Of a stretch of 64,000 nucleotides of DNA, positions 10,209 to 23,327 are shown piece after piece. Under the pieces are notes generated by a model. The model ran no database searches and was not told the origin of the DNA. It saw only the letters and a program-made list of their open reading frames with translations. The position numbers and the translations under genes are program-made. The stretch is from Eretmocerus hayati (lineage: Eukaryota; Arthropoda; Insecta; Hymenoptera; Aphelinidae), in the NCBI GenBank assembly GCA_029851415.1, contig CM056741.1, positions 180,899,021-180,963,020 of the forward strand, given 5' to 3'. Numbering within the stretch: position 1 is the stretch's first letter; every line of letters begins with the position of its first letter.

Positions 10209-13200
10209 CGTTTTAATTTTCCTGCAGAATTGCAACCATAACGATGGTTCTTCTGGTACGAGGACACGACTGGATGGTCTTTGAAATTGTCTTGAACTAA
10301 CGAGCGGACACAATAAAAAAGTTGTACGTGAGCTCAATGATAAGACCGTGATCGGTGTTCTAAAAATTGAACTTGAAAAGTACTAGTGAGTTTGAGAACC
10401 CACCAAATCTATCTTCAAGGAACCACGAGCATGTTGACTCGGAAATCCGCAGAAATATCGGGGATTCCCCCCCCCCCCCCCCCTCCCATTGCCATACCAG
10501 TGCTTCGGGGCTGAAACAAAATCAGGATAGTACATCTTCCCAGCTTAGTCGATTATAAAAAGAATCCCGTTGGAGCCATCTCAATAGCTTAAAAACCCTC
10601 GAGTGAAGCGATTTTCTGCCAGAGTTGGATATCAACAATGATATAGTGAGACGGATTTCGAACAATTATCGCAAATTTGATGGGTTTTTGCTTGGCAAAC
10701 ACGATCCTTATATTTGTTTTACTCATTATACTATTCTCAAAGAGCAGTGCAAACGAAGTCAACATTACACCAAACTCGTAATCATGTTGAAAGTTTTAGA
10801 GAGATGGTCATCTGTAGAGAGTTACAGATGACCATCATAATCTCAATCTCTGTGCATAATAACACCCTGTATAGTGGCTGCAATAATATGACCACTAGTA
10901 ATATATCCACTCTCACGATATTTTCCACTCTCCTTCAAAGTAGTTTTTGATAACATTCGACGAGTCGTTCTGAATAGTTAAAAAATTCCATTCGTGCCAA
11001 AATGATGTATGAAAATGACCCACGTAGTACAATATTTTTCCACACCCAATTGTCACGAGCAGAAATTTATGCACCCAACGCGAGGTTAATGTAACGGAGT
11101 ATTCCTGCATACGACACGATACGGATATTGTAGCAATCTATCTCAAACCCATCTGTCCGACATGAGCGACCAAATATTGTTCGTCCGCGTCACAAGAGTA
11201 AATCATTCGTTCGTTCAACTGCAATTCTCTCTTTTACTTTACGCTATTTTTCTTTTCCTCGGTCGAATTCATTTGACTCTGACTTTTTGCAATAGCCAAA
11301 TAATGTTACTGTGTTCTTTCAGAAGAATGAGAATTTCATGATCGATAAAAGTAAATTACTCCTCAACACTCCTGGAAAATTTGAAATTCCACGTAGAAGG
11401 TGGAGATGACGCGGGCAAGTTTTATATTATCTCGCCTTCGTTGTCATATTTTTCTTCTTTTCTTCTGTTTTACGATGACCACGAGCTTAATCCTCCCTGA
11501 GTATGGTCATCCTAGAATGCACATAAAATTCTGATACTCCATTTCTTTTTGGACGTCGCAAAAATTCTTGGCAGACATTCTCATGAACTTCGTTAGATCT
11601 TTTGTTCTCAAGGAGGCAACAAAATGATTGAGATTGAATTTTACTTCTTCCAGATCATTCATTTGCAAATAGTTGGATAGTATTGGAATAAAAAAATATA
11701 TCGCTCAATACTGTTAATGATGACTCATTTCATAGTTAACTAGCCCCTACGTTTCAACAAAATCAATATTATTCAAAAATTGATTAGCGACAGGGCATGA
11801 AAAACAGAATAGGATAGAATATATTTTCATATACTCGTCCGTAGCAAAAAAACTATGGCCAGTCCAACAAATCATTGGATAAATTTCATTTTGGACAAGT
11901 ATACAATCATCTCACTCTTGAGTAGTCAATTTTATTGATTGAAAAATGAATACACGAAAGTATTTAGAAAACAATGCTGCGATTGCATCCAGAAGACTTA
12001 TACTCTCAATCTGGTTGAAGGTCAATCTACCTCATAGCACCAGAATAGCTCTGTTACAAGTTTGTAGACATGTCTTCGGAATGGGCAATCTTCGAGAATT
12101 GGGTTTCTCCGGTCGACGATAGCCAAGTGCTAGCTTTGATGCCAGTTCCGACAAGAAGTTCAAAACCAAAGTACTTCGATTGCTGGGGAATCAGGTGGAT
12201 ATTATTTGGATCCTGAGAGTGTGATAGGTTCAGGAGTTGTACTGATACGATCGAGAGTGTTGATTTGAATATATTTTATAGATTTTACATGTATATAAAC
12301 GCTGGTAGAAAGTACGCAATTGAGAGACAGCAAATTGAAAGCATGTAGCAAATAGAACTCGGAAGTGATACAATTTTCCAGGTGACAGTAGAAATCTGCG
12401 TACAATTTGGATGAAGTATGTTGTCGCAAGATTGGAAACTACATATAAATGGTACATACGATTTTAAATGATCTCGTCAGTTTCCATTGTTACTCTACCG
12501 CCGAGGACTAATAGTTAGCTCATAAGTCGACAACGAACAATTTCTTCATGATAAAAGAAATTCGCTTAAAGTAAGCCGTCTGTTACGTAATTCATGGCGG
12601 TTCTGATGATAGGATATCTAATGGGCCACTTTTCTGATTTTGGGTAACATATCCTCCGAACTCCGAAACAATTTTTGATGAAACAGGCTAAACATTTTTT
12701 TCTACGACAGCTTGATTTCAAGGAATGAATATTGCAACGAGAGAGGCATAATTTATGACCTTGGTGAAACTGTCTTCAAAGATTTCAAGTGCTGCATCAA
12801 TATATCATAAACGAAGATGTTGAGAATGTATTAGAGTGGGAATTGTCTTTGAGAAAAGAGTCGTCTGTATCCCATTTGAACGAACAGGAGTTGTGCAAAT
12901 TTTATATAGCTTCATACTGATTATTTGTTTCAAAAACTACTGATATTTTAATTAAAATCGCAAACCCATCTTTTTCTGTATCCTCAAGGAAAGACATTGC
13001 TTCTTGCAATAATTTAGCCATTTGTAAGGTTATGAGAATAAGTAGAAAGGACAGGTAATCCTGGGTATATATTGCACGGTCTCTTTCTTGTACTGCAACT
13101 TATGTTCTGAGTGGGAGTTGAGAAGCGAATGCGCTGTAAAGCCTTGCCATTTTTAGATTCCACTATTTACAATGCCCACTTGAAGCGTTTATTATCGCAC

Positions 13201-13379
13201 GTTGAATACAAAAGCAAAACTGTAAAACAGAGAGTATACATCTGCAATTTCATGGGAGGACCAACTTTTTAGTGCCAGGTTGACTTCAATGACTTTTTAT
13301 TGCACCCATTCAAAACTTTTCAATACGCATGAATTCATCAGTACTGATTAGAGAATTTCAAAAGTGGTAATGATATGGC
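10209..13379. other. Unassigned AT-rich sequence with a C tract
   Basis: About 3.2 kb with no supported gene. A run of 17 C occurs at 10467-10483. Frames at 10625-10950 and 12202-12457 occur as overlapping pairs on one strand and look accidental. Confidence 0.5.
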
Positions 13380-15470
13380 ACTCAGGTTATGTTGAGATGC
13401 TGTAAAATTACTCCACCGAACCACTGGTTAGGTTTTGTACGGTGTGATTTTTATCAGGATCTCTGATATGGAGATTCTGGTCAATCTTCACAAAGAGAAT
13501 ACTCCAGAAAAATTACAGTAGCCATGCCGAAGTACCTATGATATACCACAAAGTGCAGTACGCCGTTGAAAGTACGGTGAGAATGTTACGAGATGAAGTA
13601 CTGCAAGATTAACCTACAATGCACCGATGAGGCTCTGTACGGATCGCTCGAGTTTTATCAAGTCTCGGCATAGTACTTATGAAGTACCGCCAAAGTACTG
13701 CTGATGTGGAGATGAAGTGCTGCAAGTATTGCGACCAAATTTTGATTGGAGGCTCTATGAAAGAAATCCTGCAGAAAATTACTAAACTTCTGCTAAAGTG
13801 CATGCGATGAACTACAATGTACTAATGGCATGGCGCACTTCCGGAACGAACAAAGTTTTGAGTAAAACGCTCAAGCTTTTATACTTTTGAGCCAAAGATA
13901 TTGGTTTTTATCACTATAAGGCGCTAAAATTATGTACAAATGCCGCGAGATTTTCCTACGGAACTCTGATAATGTTCTCCATGAAATGACTGCCGCTGAT
14001 GGAAGTTCATCAAGCCTCTATATCGACGCCTCTTACGAAGATAAACACCTCTTTTCTTGTGACTGACGAAGATTAACGTTTATTCGTTGTGAACACGAAG
14101 ATTAACGGATTCTCCTTAGGTCCGCGAAAACTAACACTTACTCCTTAGGGACACGAAGATTAACGCATTCTCGTTAAGTCCACGAAGACTAACACTTACT
14201 CCTTAGGGGCACGAAGACTAACACTTACTCCTTAGGGCCACGAAGACTAACACTTACTGCTCAACGGCCCATGAAACTAGCACTTCCTCTTGAACGGTAT
14301 GAAGACTATAACACACTTGCACACGTTCTTGTTCAAAGGGACGGAGACCATGTATTTCGTCTTAGGGCCACGAAAAAAAAACACATTCTCTTTAGCGGCA
14401 CAAAAAATAATGCATCGGTAGACTTCATTCATAGAGGGACAGGGACAATAAGTATTTCGTCTTAAGCCCACGAAAAGTAACACATTTTCCTCTACGCCAC
14501 GAAGACTAACACATTCTTCTCGATGGAATGGAAAACAACACATTCTCTTTGACGTGACGATGAACGGTAAGTGATTGTGTTAGCCTTCGTTCCGCTAAGA
14601 AGAATGTGTTACTTTTCGTGGGCTTAAGACGGAATACTTATAGTCTTCGTCCCTTCGAGAATGGAGTCTACGAATGTGCTAATTTTCGTGCCGCTAAGGA
14701 GAATGTGTTACTTTTCGTGGCCTTAAGACGGGATACTTATAGTCCTCGTCCCTTCGAGAAAAAAATGCGCGAATGTGTTAATCTTCGTGCAGTTTGAGGA
14801 GTAAGTGTTACTCTTCGTGGCCTTAAGCAGTAAGAGATGATCTTCGTGGCGCTGAGGCGTAAGTGTTGATCTTCGTGGCGTAAACAGTAAGTGTTAATCT
14901 TCGTGGCCATAACAAAGCAAATGCTAATCTTCGGCCACCGTGTTTTTCTTCGTGGGCGTTAGCGGATGTGTTTATCTTCGTAAGAGGCGTCGATATGGTG
15001 CTTATGAAAGACCGCGGAAGTACTGCTGATGCCGAAGTGCTGCGAGTATTCTGGCCAGAATTTGATTGAAAGTCCTGTGGACGGAATACAATGCTAAAAA
15101 CTACAAGATTTCTGTTAAAGCGCTTGCGATGTACCGCAAATCACTGACGGCACGGCGCACAGCCGGAAATACCAGAATTCCTAGTAATGCACCGCAGCTA
15201 TTCAACTTTGGAGTCAAAAAATTTTGGTTCTTTGCACTGTTTGGCGCTGAGATCTTGTTGAGGTACTGTAATACTGCACTCTGCAGCCGAAAGTCGTTAA
15301 GTTCCTATATGGTACTTATGAAGTACCGCGGAAGTACAGCTGCTATTATGTTGACAAGATTTTGATAAGAGGCACCACGAAAGAAATACTGCAGAAAAAT
15401 TACAAAGCCCTACTGAAACGCATATGATATACCGCAAAGTGCTAACAATACAAAGATGAGATAATACTGA
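13380..15470 (+). repeat. Diverged long-unit tandem repeat around a foldback insertion
   Basis: Direct, diverged copies of a unit of roughly 300 bp. Landmarks recur in order: CTTATGAAGTACCGC (about 13677, 15314; variant at 15001), AAGTACTGCTGATG, GAAGTGCTGCAAGTATT, TTTTGATTGGAGGC, GAAATACTGCAGAAAAATTAC, then GCATGCGATGTACCGCAAAG. The copies interrupted and flanking at 13490, 13680, 15000 and 15300 are the clearest. The repeat does not carry a continuous frame. The foldback element at 14024-14992 lies inside one unit. Confidence 0.72.
14024..14992. mobile_element. Foldback-type element with modular arms
   Basis: The ends are inverted and identical over more than 20 bp (CGACGCCTCTTACGAAGATA at the left, its complement at 14973-14992). 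Each arm is itself a tandem array of short modules: CACGAAGACTAACACTTACT and CCTTAGGG in the left arm, their complements (AGTAAGTGTTAATCTTCGTG) in the right arm. The middle near 14560-14600 joins the arms. ATAT flanks both ends (14020-14023, 14993-14996) and could be a target duplication, but it also continues the inverted repeat, so this cannot be decided. There is no coding capacity. The architecture matches foldback elements known from Drosophila; relatedness by sequence is not claimed. Confidence 0.85.
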
Positions 15471-16774
15471 CTTACAGCAAAACTACTATAGCAAGAAGTC
15501 AAAAAGTCCAGTACGAATGGATTGCTCCTGTAGGTCGATTCGAAATTCCGATAGCTGGGTTAGGGAGTCTAGTGATTAGAAGTTTTCGCGATTCCCAACA
15601 ATCACACATCCTGACTCGTAATTCCACGATCCGGGCCCACGGAACTAAGGACCGCGGATCTGCGAATCTCAGACATGTCTAGTCACTAGACGTTTACACT
15701 CGACCTTAGCAGTATTTGCATTGTAATATTTTAATATTTGTTGCATTTTATATTTACCCTCAGCAGTATTCTTACAGCCTGAGATATTATAATAATTGAA
15801 CCCCAGCCGAAAGGGACTAGGCGGGTAAGCATGGTGAATCGGCCCTTGTCAGGTATGGCCTCGGAAGCAATTTCCCCCAGTTTCCAACCCCAAACTATGA
15901 GGAAAGCAATAGTTTTTAGGTCCCGAAGTCACCCCTATGTTTTGGGGCAGCCTGGAAACCCTCTAAAAAACGCTAAAAATCGATGTCCCTTGTATTAAAT
16001 CGCATTCTGACGCATCTCAATGAATCGTTCTAAAATTTTTTTGACATACTTTTGAAACATTAACAATTCGAAGGAGAGTGGTTTCATTTCGACGACTTTT
16101 GATCCAAGCCCCGGAAAAAATTATTGACAAATAAAAATCAATTTTTAACCCTGTTATCTGTAATTAAGACGTTAGTGAACCATTTCATCGTATTTGTCGA
16201 CTCATTTTACGTCGGAAACCACTTTGGATTATATCATTTTTGGTGGTGGAAAGTGGTCAAAAACGTCAAAAATCAATTTCAAAGCAATTTTTTTTTCATA
16301 AACTAGCCTCTCCTGTGCATGCGCGTTGATTTACGCTCCTGAAAGTATCTTTAATCGATAGCTGGTGTAAATTCCTTCAAAATGACCCCTTGCAAAAGTC
16401 GATTTGATGCAATTACAGCTGAGATATGACTGGTGCAGAAAATGGAAAAACCCAAGGTATTAAATCCGTGAATCCGCGCTTCCTTCAATGGCCTTGAAAA
16501 ATGCGAATTTTGAATTGGGCCCTTTCTAATATGCGAAAATGTGTTTTTGATGTATTTTTTGACGTAGAAACCGAATACGCGGTCAGTTGTGTTCCAAACC
16601 TTCAGGATTTCTCACCAGACTCATAAAACCGACTCGATAATGGATGCTCATCTTCAGCCTTTTTACACTTATTTGAGATGAATTGTCGGTGTATGGGGAG
16701 GTTTGGGTGGATTGTGTACCAGATACAACTATGTTCCCTAATGTATTCTGATCAGCTGATGACAATGGTGATGG
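15471..16774. other. Unassigned AT-rich sequence
   Basis: An imperfect inverted pair (GTCTAGTGATTAGA near 15568, TCTAGTCACTAGAC near 15677) is the only structure noticed. No supported gene. Confidence 0.45.
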
Positions 16775-17410
16775 TTTCTGTTCTGGTCTGAAACGGTCTT
16801 TAAAAGACTTGAATGGTCTGGTACGTTCTGCTGCGTTCTGTAATAGTCTGGTTCGATCTGGGATGTTCTAGACCGGCCTGGAACGGTCTGAAATGGTTTG
16901 AGACAATCTGGTACGATCGTCTCAGGCCATTTCTGTTACCTATAACTATGTTGAAACAGTCTTAAAGGATGTTATGGTACAATTTTGGACAATCTGGTAT
17001 GGTCTGTGACGGTTTGGAACGGTCTGAGGAGGTCTGTAATTATCTGGGGCAATCTGGAGTGGTCTGGTACGATCCGGGGATTCTGTTACCATCTGGTATA
17101 TTGTGGATTGGCTTGCACTAGCCTGGAATGGTCTGAAACGGTGAAGTACGATCTGGAGCGTCCTGCAAGAGTTTGGCACAGTCTGAAGCGGTCTAGCAAG
17201 GCCAGAGACAGTCTGGTACAATTTGGCGTGGTCTGGTCCAATCTGGGACATATTGGTTGAGTCTTGAATGGTTTTGAACGGCCAGAGACAGTCATGAATT
17301 GTCCGGGGCGATCTGGTACGTTCAGGGGTGGCCCGAGATTATTCATATAGTGGTGGACGATTTCGGGCGGTCTGGAATGATCTCGAAGGGTCTGGTCTAG
17401 GCTGGGCTGG
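16775..17410 (+). repeat. Array of about 10-bp units, copy 1
   Basis: A long run of degenerate 10-base units of the type GGTCTGGTAC, GGTCTGGAAC, AATCTGGAGT. The spacing stays close to 10-11 bases for more than 600 bp. The 101-residue frame on the minus strand is a product of this repeat. The same unit is found in complement at 26960-27320 and 53575-53845. It continues into a G-rich stretch (GGGTGGGCGGGTGG, 17480-17515). Confidence 0.88.
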
Positions 17411-17587
17411 GCTGAGCTGGTTTATTACGAGGCCATGTGAGTTATGAGTAGGAGGGCAGGTTTTTATAGGTTGAAGATTGGGTGGGCGGGTGGAAAGGTT
17501 GATGAGTGGGTGGCCAGATGGCCTTCTGGGATGTTATTAGTATTCGCTGCACCAGTTCAGTAAAATGTCATCCTTTCGAACTTTATA

Positions 17588-17786
17588 TTAAGAAATCTCT
17601 TCTTGGTATATCAATCGATCATCACCCATGATTTTACAGTCATCAGTTTTGAGCCACAGAAGCATTTCAGAGGCCTCCGACTCATCAAGATTATTTATAA
17701 AGCCGAAGAAGCGATAGCCAGAAAGGCAATGACGATAGTATTCGTGAGTTACAAATCTTTGATCTAAGCAGTACTCGAAGTCCGTA
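17588..17786 (-). pseudogene. 3' end of an unidentified coding sequence inside a repeat
   Basis: On the minus strand a frame of about 65 codons runs from just after an in-frame stop near 17788 to TAA at 17588-17590. It includes FEYCLDQRFVTHEYYRHC, then GYRFFGFINNLDESEASEML and the acidic tail KTDDCKIMGDDRL. The residue mix looks like genuine protein. A possible 50-60 bp intron lies directly upstream (donor CCA|GTAAGT near 17818, acceptor CTGCTTAG near 17766). Related DNA at 26640-26830 keeps GAAATGCTT and GATCGATTGATATA but has stops, and similarity continues past the stop codon. This is therefore a duplicated gene end rather than a conserved protein only. The family is unknown. Confidence 0.45.
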
Positions 17787-17825
17787 TTTTAAATCGACAG
17801 TTATTCACATACCACTTACTGGATT

Positions 17826-18149
17826 GTGGTCGACTATAACGACGAAGAAACTAAGAGACGCAAAAAAGCTGTGAAAATGCGAGATTTACACATGATATGT
17901 AAGGGAACACAGTTTGAACATTGTAACGGGCACCCACATCGATTTAATTTGAAAAAGACTGATCGCAAGGGTCGGATAAAACTTGTAACTTTTCTCATCG
18001 TGAAGACTCTAAATAGAATCTTAAAAGAAGTGCGATCCGTAAGTTTTTTTGATCTTCATAACGTATCATCATTTCGCGATTACTTGCTGGCGAGAAACTT
18101 GATAAAAAGATTGATCAATTATAATCGGCTTTTAAAGCGCGCGAACTAA
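17826..18149 (+). CDS. Candidate ORF (107 aa), basic, unrecognised
   Basis: An ATG-to-stop frame of 107 codons. It is lysine- and arginine-rich, starts MVDYNDEETKRRKKAVKMRD, and has a Cys/His cluster (CKGTQFEHCNGHPH, about residues 26-39). Its C-terminus is rich in Leu, Asn and Arg and could be helical. There is no signal peptide or membrane helix, and I cannot name a family. It lies on the opposite strand to the coding remnant at 17588-17786, 40 bp away, and a polypyrimidine acceptor on the minus strand (TTGCGTCTCTTAG) overlaps its 5' end. At most one strand is likely to be real here. Confidence 0.25.
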   Translation: MVDYNDEETKRRKKAVKMRDLHMICKGTQFEHCNGHPHRFNLKKTDRKGRIKLVTFLIVKTLNRILKEVRSVSFFDLHNVSSFRDYLLARNLIKRLINYNRLLKRAN

Positions 18150-18407
18150 CGCGTACTTATATACGATATCTGGACTAATACAATACAGTCATATGACTGT
18201 GCATTCAAGAAATGCGTGGAAGCTAGTGTAAGAGCAATATCCGCAAGAGTTCTAGGATACATATACCGGGTGTGTTATAACAAAAACTTGGCCATGATAT
18301 AAGACAGAGTTGTACGCCAACGCTATCGTTGCTCCGCGTAAAGAGCAAGTTCTTGGCTTTCTTGCTCATTACGTAGAGCGCGCATTTCTCGCGTGCAACC
18401 TCGCGGC

Positions 18408-18415
18408 TATATAAG
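18408..18415 (+). promoter_or_regulatory. TATA-like box
   Basis: TATATAAG follows a GC-richer stretch (GCGCGCATTTCTCGCGTGCAACC). It fits a core promoter by sequence, but no transcript start or downstream gene is visible, so the call is weak. Confidence 0.2.
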
Positions 18416-20657
18416 TTCTGTACGACGATGCCCAGTATAAGAGACTCGGGTTTTAAATGAATGCGACTTCACTCTTATCGAGCCAAACGTTGTGGTAAGA
18501 TTTATGTTTGCAAGTTGTGAGTACACAGTGTTGATGAGATTGCGTAGCGATAAATGAAGTTAATTCGATGTTGATCAGTTTTGGGAAGAGACTTGTATAG
18601 AATTGGTCATCAGAGATAGTTTTAGTGGTACAAAAAAAGTTGGATTAGCTTCTATGACAATCATGATTCTATATTTTCTGGTGCTGACTATCTAAAACTT
18701 TCTTCATATAATTCGCCAAAAATAGAGCTCCATTCAATTTTGTTTTTGTAGTTGGAAAATTGTGTGTTGCAATGCATTCCTAGTGATTAAATTAAATCAG
18801 TGAGTGTTCTGTTGACAATTTCATTTGGAAATCATGATGTAGTTAGGGTCATAACACCAGTTTGCATCATGAAGATTCTTACAAAACATTGCAAGTTATG
18901 ACGAGCCGTTCATGAAGATTCTTACAAAAGATTGCAAGTTGTAACGAAGTATTCGCCTTTGGTGTCTGGAGGGTGAATTGTGGCAGTTGAATATTCTGTA
19001 TGGGAGGAAAAGTAGGAAATGATGTCAAGACACTCATATTCATTTTGAATTGAAAGTCAACTTGAAAGCCAAAATTCAATAGTATGATGGGGATCGATAT
19101 ATCATGAAGTCTAAATTACGTCCAGATCGGTATTCTGAGAGAGATCTCAGAGAAAATAACATTGTAACTAAATTGCTATAGGTTCTCCCAGACAAAATTT
19201 TCAAAATAGACGGATCTTGGCGAACGAAAATAAATCTTCGATGCAGAACAGTGAAATCGGGCTTTTGATAAGAAAGGAGCCAAAAATTTGTTTACTTGCT
19301 ATCTCGGAATGAAAAACTCATGCGAGTAAAACTGAAGGTTGGTGTTTCAAGTGCGACACTTAATGAATCTGTTTTAAGCAGAAATAACAATATATCTGAG
19401 TCTCGAACAAAGGTAATGTAACAAGCTACCATCCAGAATATACCGGATCAGGTGAAATATAATTCAAATCATGAGTAGAAATATCTTCTGATCTAATATC
19501 AGGAAAAAAGATTCATAACTCATTGAGGATTTCATTCGATTATGAGTGAAGCACTCATACATACGGAGGTCATCGTATGAATTGTAAAAGACGGTGGAGC
19601 ATTTATATTCCATGCCGGAACAGATCACGAGAGAAAAAAAATCCCGCGATAGATGTTGGAGAGAAAATTTCTACCGTGACTGGAAGAAATAACACGTCTC
19701 GCTTGGAGGGTGCGTACATCAATTATCTTGTCGCGCGATGACCTAGCAGCACATACAGAGTAACCCGCGGTATAAGGATTCTCATGTGAAAGTAGGGATA
19801 TTCAAATATCTCATTTTCACAGATTAATTCTTCACTTCCTGTAAGCTTGGTGTTAGTTTCGAGTGAGAATGATGGGGATATGCTCACGTAAATGAACATG
19901 ATACTCATGGAGTTTTTCCGTGTAAATTATTTAGAGGGGGTCTCATTTCGAAAATACCTGTGGTATCAAATGCTTCATAGATATCTTACACCATCGTCGT
20001 TTCCTGAGAGTATTATTTGTAGAATCAAATTGAATTAGGAATTAAATATTAATAGTTCTTTGATCTTTGGACAAGATAAACTTTGATCTGATTCCCTTTT
20101 TTTCTTTTTTCCATCTTATCAGAAAACTGTTTTATGTAAGTTGGCCCTGCTGTAAAAGTCTATAAAAGTCTTTTATATGGGTCGCAAACATCAAGACTTG
20201 AGTGTCACGCATCAGTATCGATCTCGGGACGTAAGAAAGTATTTACAGTGCTAATGTTTGCTCATATGGAGCAGAACGACAAACTAATTACTCCAAATGC
20301 CCTCTACGTCCGAGTTGAGTTATGGTACTGTGCAATTCACTATCAGAAAGAGGTATCTCTCAGGTGAGAAAGAATGCACCGATCGAAGGTGCAAAAGCAA
20401 AGAGTCCATTTCAGTAACACAATAACGTCATTGCTTATTTCAACAACTTGACCTTAAGTGGCGAGAAAAGTCATGACAAAAATTTAATTTCAACAGTAAA
20501 ATTGCTGATAAAATCGTCTTTTTGATTGACTGTATCTTCAGACTGAGAATTTGATTTTATCATTCATTAAAAATTTTAGGTGTACTTCGACATGCGCAAT
20601 TCGCTCCTTATCCATGCTCTGCATGCTCGTACTTTTCATAGCCCACCCATTCATGAT
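18416..20657. other. Unassigned AT-rich sequence with a 43-bp direct repeat
   Basis: A 43-bp unit beginning CATGAAGATTCTTACAAAA is duplicated in tandem at 18868 and 18911 with few differences. No other structure and no supported gene were seen. Confidence 0.5.
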
Positions 20658-21992
20658 ATATGAGTAATTCCACGAGAAAACGATACACCAAAAATTGATT
20701 CGTTTCCGAGTTCTTTTCAAGTAAACTTTTTCAATTCTATAGATTGAAATAGAAACATCTGCCCCCATGGATAAATTAAAAAAATTTTTCGGACCCTGGC
20801 GCACTGATAAAAATTGTATTTAGATTTTTTTTGCAAAATTTTCGTGTCTCTTTTCCCTAGAATCGTCATAACTCAAAAACTACGTAAGATAGAGGAACGC
20901 GGTTTAGTGCGTCAGAAAGGTGAGCTAAAAACCTATCAATAACAAATTCACTTTCCCGTTATTATCTCAAAAAGCTAATCTTTTTAATCTTTCAAAATCC
21001 ATTTTTCCATATGGAAAGTTTTGTTCTTCACGAAAATAATATTTTGATATGCTTTTTTGAGTTCAGAGCCACCCTTTGGGACAGTTTTTGATTCTGTAAA
21101 TGAAAAACCTCAATTTTCTGCGCATGAGCAGGAATCGGGAACGTGAAACCACTTTTTTCGAAAAGATGAAAGAATTTCCTTCAAATTGACCTGTTTTTTG
21201 GTTCGATTTCATCAACTAAAACCGGAGTTGCAGCGTCCAAACAATGAAAGAAATCAAGCAAAAACATGAAGGCATCCAGGCAACCGTTGAAGTGAATACG
21301 GAACTTCGCATCAAGCTGCTTCTTGTACTGGCTGTTAAAAGTCATTGGAACTTTGCTTCGAATCGACAAAATTCAACTCAACAAGTAGTGATATTAAAGG
21401 TAATTGTCTCTGTTTCTCAAGAAAAATGGTTTCGGAATCGCAAATTCTTACGCATGTGTGCCCATGTAGAAAATTGAGGCTGGGATTGTGGCTTTTTATC
21501 ATTTACATCTAAAACTGCCCGAAAAATAATTTAAAACTCAAAAAAGTGAATTGAAAAAGTCCCATTCGTGAAAAACTCAACTTTTAAAAAAAAATGTGAA
21601 GGATAGCTCTCTGAGAAAAAAGTGGGACAATGATTTTCATGGAATCCCCCATATAAAACTGAGATAAGATCAAAACCAAGGTTTTGAAGTGGTTTTCGAT
21701 AGATTTTTTTGCTCACTTCTCAGATGCATCAAATCCACATCAAATCGCGTTCCTCTATCTCACGTTGCTTTTGAGCTATAACGATTGTAGTAAAAAAGGT
21801 ACGAAAATTTAGCAAAAAAAGTAAAAACATAATTTTGAGCTGTGCGCCAGGGTCCGAAAAAAAACTTTCTCATTCTTTCTATGGTGGCAGATGTTCGTAT
21901 TTTGACCTGTAGGATTGAAAAAGTTTACTTAAAAAAAAAATTCCGTGAACAACCATTTTTGGTGTATCGTTTTCTCGTGGAATTACTCATAT
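20658..21992. mobile_element. Long inverted-repeat element with unique centre
   Basis: Arms of about 500 bp face each other around a single-copy centre of about 300 bp. The outer end reads ATATGAGTAATTCCACGAG at 20658 and its complement ends at 21992. Paired landmarks follow inward: ACGATACACCAAAAAT, TTTTTCGGACCCTGGCGCAC, GATAGAGGAACGCG, then CCTCAATTTTCTGCGCATG against CATGTAGAAAATTGAGG. The arms are diverged and contain indels. The centre (about 21170-21440) carries open frames on both strands (77 residues plus, 62 residues minus), neither recognised. No target duplication was found. Confidence 0.82.
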
Positions 21993-23327
21993 GACAAAAC
22001 AGAAGTTCGGAAAGATACAGTCGTAAATACACTTTCATCGTGTATGACTCTGGAGCTCAAGTAAAGTGTGTGATGTTGACATGAATTAGTCCATTCCATC
22101 TTTTGTTAGGGCCATCACAAATAAAAGTATATACTCATCAGAGTATACAGCTATTATTGTGGTTCATAGTCTTATAGTGACGTCGAGGATAGTTTTGTTC
22201 TCGTAGAGATAAGGTAATTACAGTTAGGCGTAGCTGTTTGGACTTTGCGATAGTGCAGCTACGAATGAAAGAGATTTGAAGGGATGCATGTATAAGTATT
22301 ATGAGAGTTTTGGGAATGTTAATGATCTGAGAGGGCACTGTCATATCCAGTTTCCAAGGATACATTTTTAACGATTCAACTCAAATAATCCAAGTTCCTA
22401 AAAATGTAACCAGCTTGAGTCGTACTATGAAAGTCAAATCGATCTTGATGATTAGTAGCTCAATTTTTGGTGGGGGATATCAAAGATTCTCAAACATAAA
22501 ATCACTTGGCTGGAATGACAGTTGAAGCTAAATTGTCATTCAATTTGGTACTGTGAAATTACAGAGTCTTAGGAAAACTTACGGCTTACTTCTATTATTC
22601 TCTAAATTTGATGTTTTTACACTCCGAAGATAGCCAAAGGATAAGTTCATAACAGAATATATTTTTCTGATATCAGAGTCAATTTTGATACAAAATTCAT
22701 AGATACTACAAGATAAAATTTATTGGATTAGTATCGATGGCGTCGAGTCTCTTTACATAGGCACCGATGTCGACAAAATTTTCATTAACTTTTGAACTCA
22801 TCTTGTCTGGCCATACACCGCTTGTTCTACTGATTTCACTTTCATACAGAAGTCTCATATCTTTATATAAAGTTTACAAGGCCGTGTTCTGTATTCTTCA
22901 TAGACTAGTAATATTTTTCCTTCATATACCATTAAAAATGTTGAGGTATGACTGATGCTGAAGAGGATAATTTTCAGTTGTCACATGTAAGTCAATAACT
23001 ACGAGGCCCACTGAATCAAGACCTGCAAACTTTGATAGGCTTAAATTACGAAAATTTTTGTTTCGCATAAGTAACGTTTCACCTTTATCTGCTACAATAT
23101 CGTAACCAGTCACCCAACCGCGATTCTGTTAGCATGCAAAACAATCTTTGAGAACGACTTCTTCACAACTCTAGGGCAGCCACAACTTTTTTAATATCGA
23201 AAGTACGCTTGCAATTTTACCAAACCGATCGAGATAGAGTATCACGATATCCCATAGTCAATAAGAATCTACTATGTGAAGACAAAAAAGGGGTGATGAA
23301 ATAGGCAAGTTTTTGATATCAAAATAC
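21993..23327. other. Unassigned AT-rich sequence, probably intronic
   Basis: This lies downstream (minus strand) of the splice donor of the GPCR exon, so it is probably intron. I searched by eye for the expected next exon (second membrane helix) and did not find it here. Confidence 0.5.

Noticed and set aside
15568..15690. Inverted GTCTAGTGATTAGA pair
   Set aside because: Only about 14 bases pair well and the flanks do not; too weak to call an element.
16946..17346. Long frames with repeated QTVPDR-like peptides
   Set aside because: They arise from the 10-bp array; the same peptides appear wherever the array occurs (27034, 53392).
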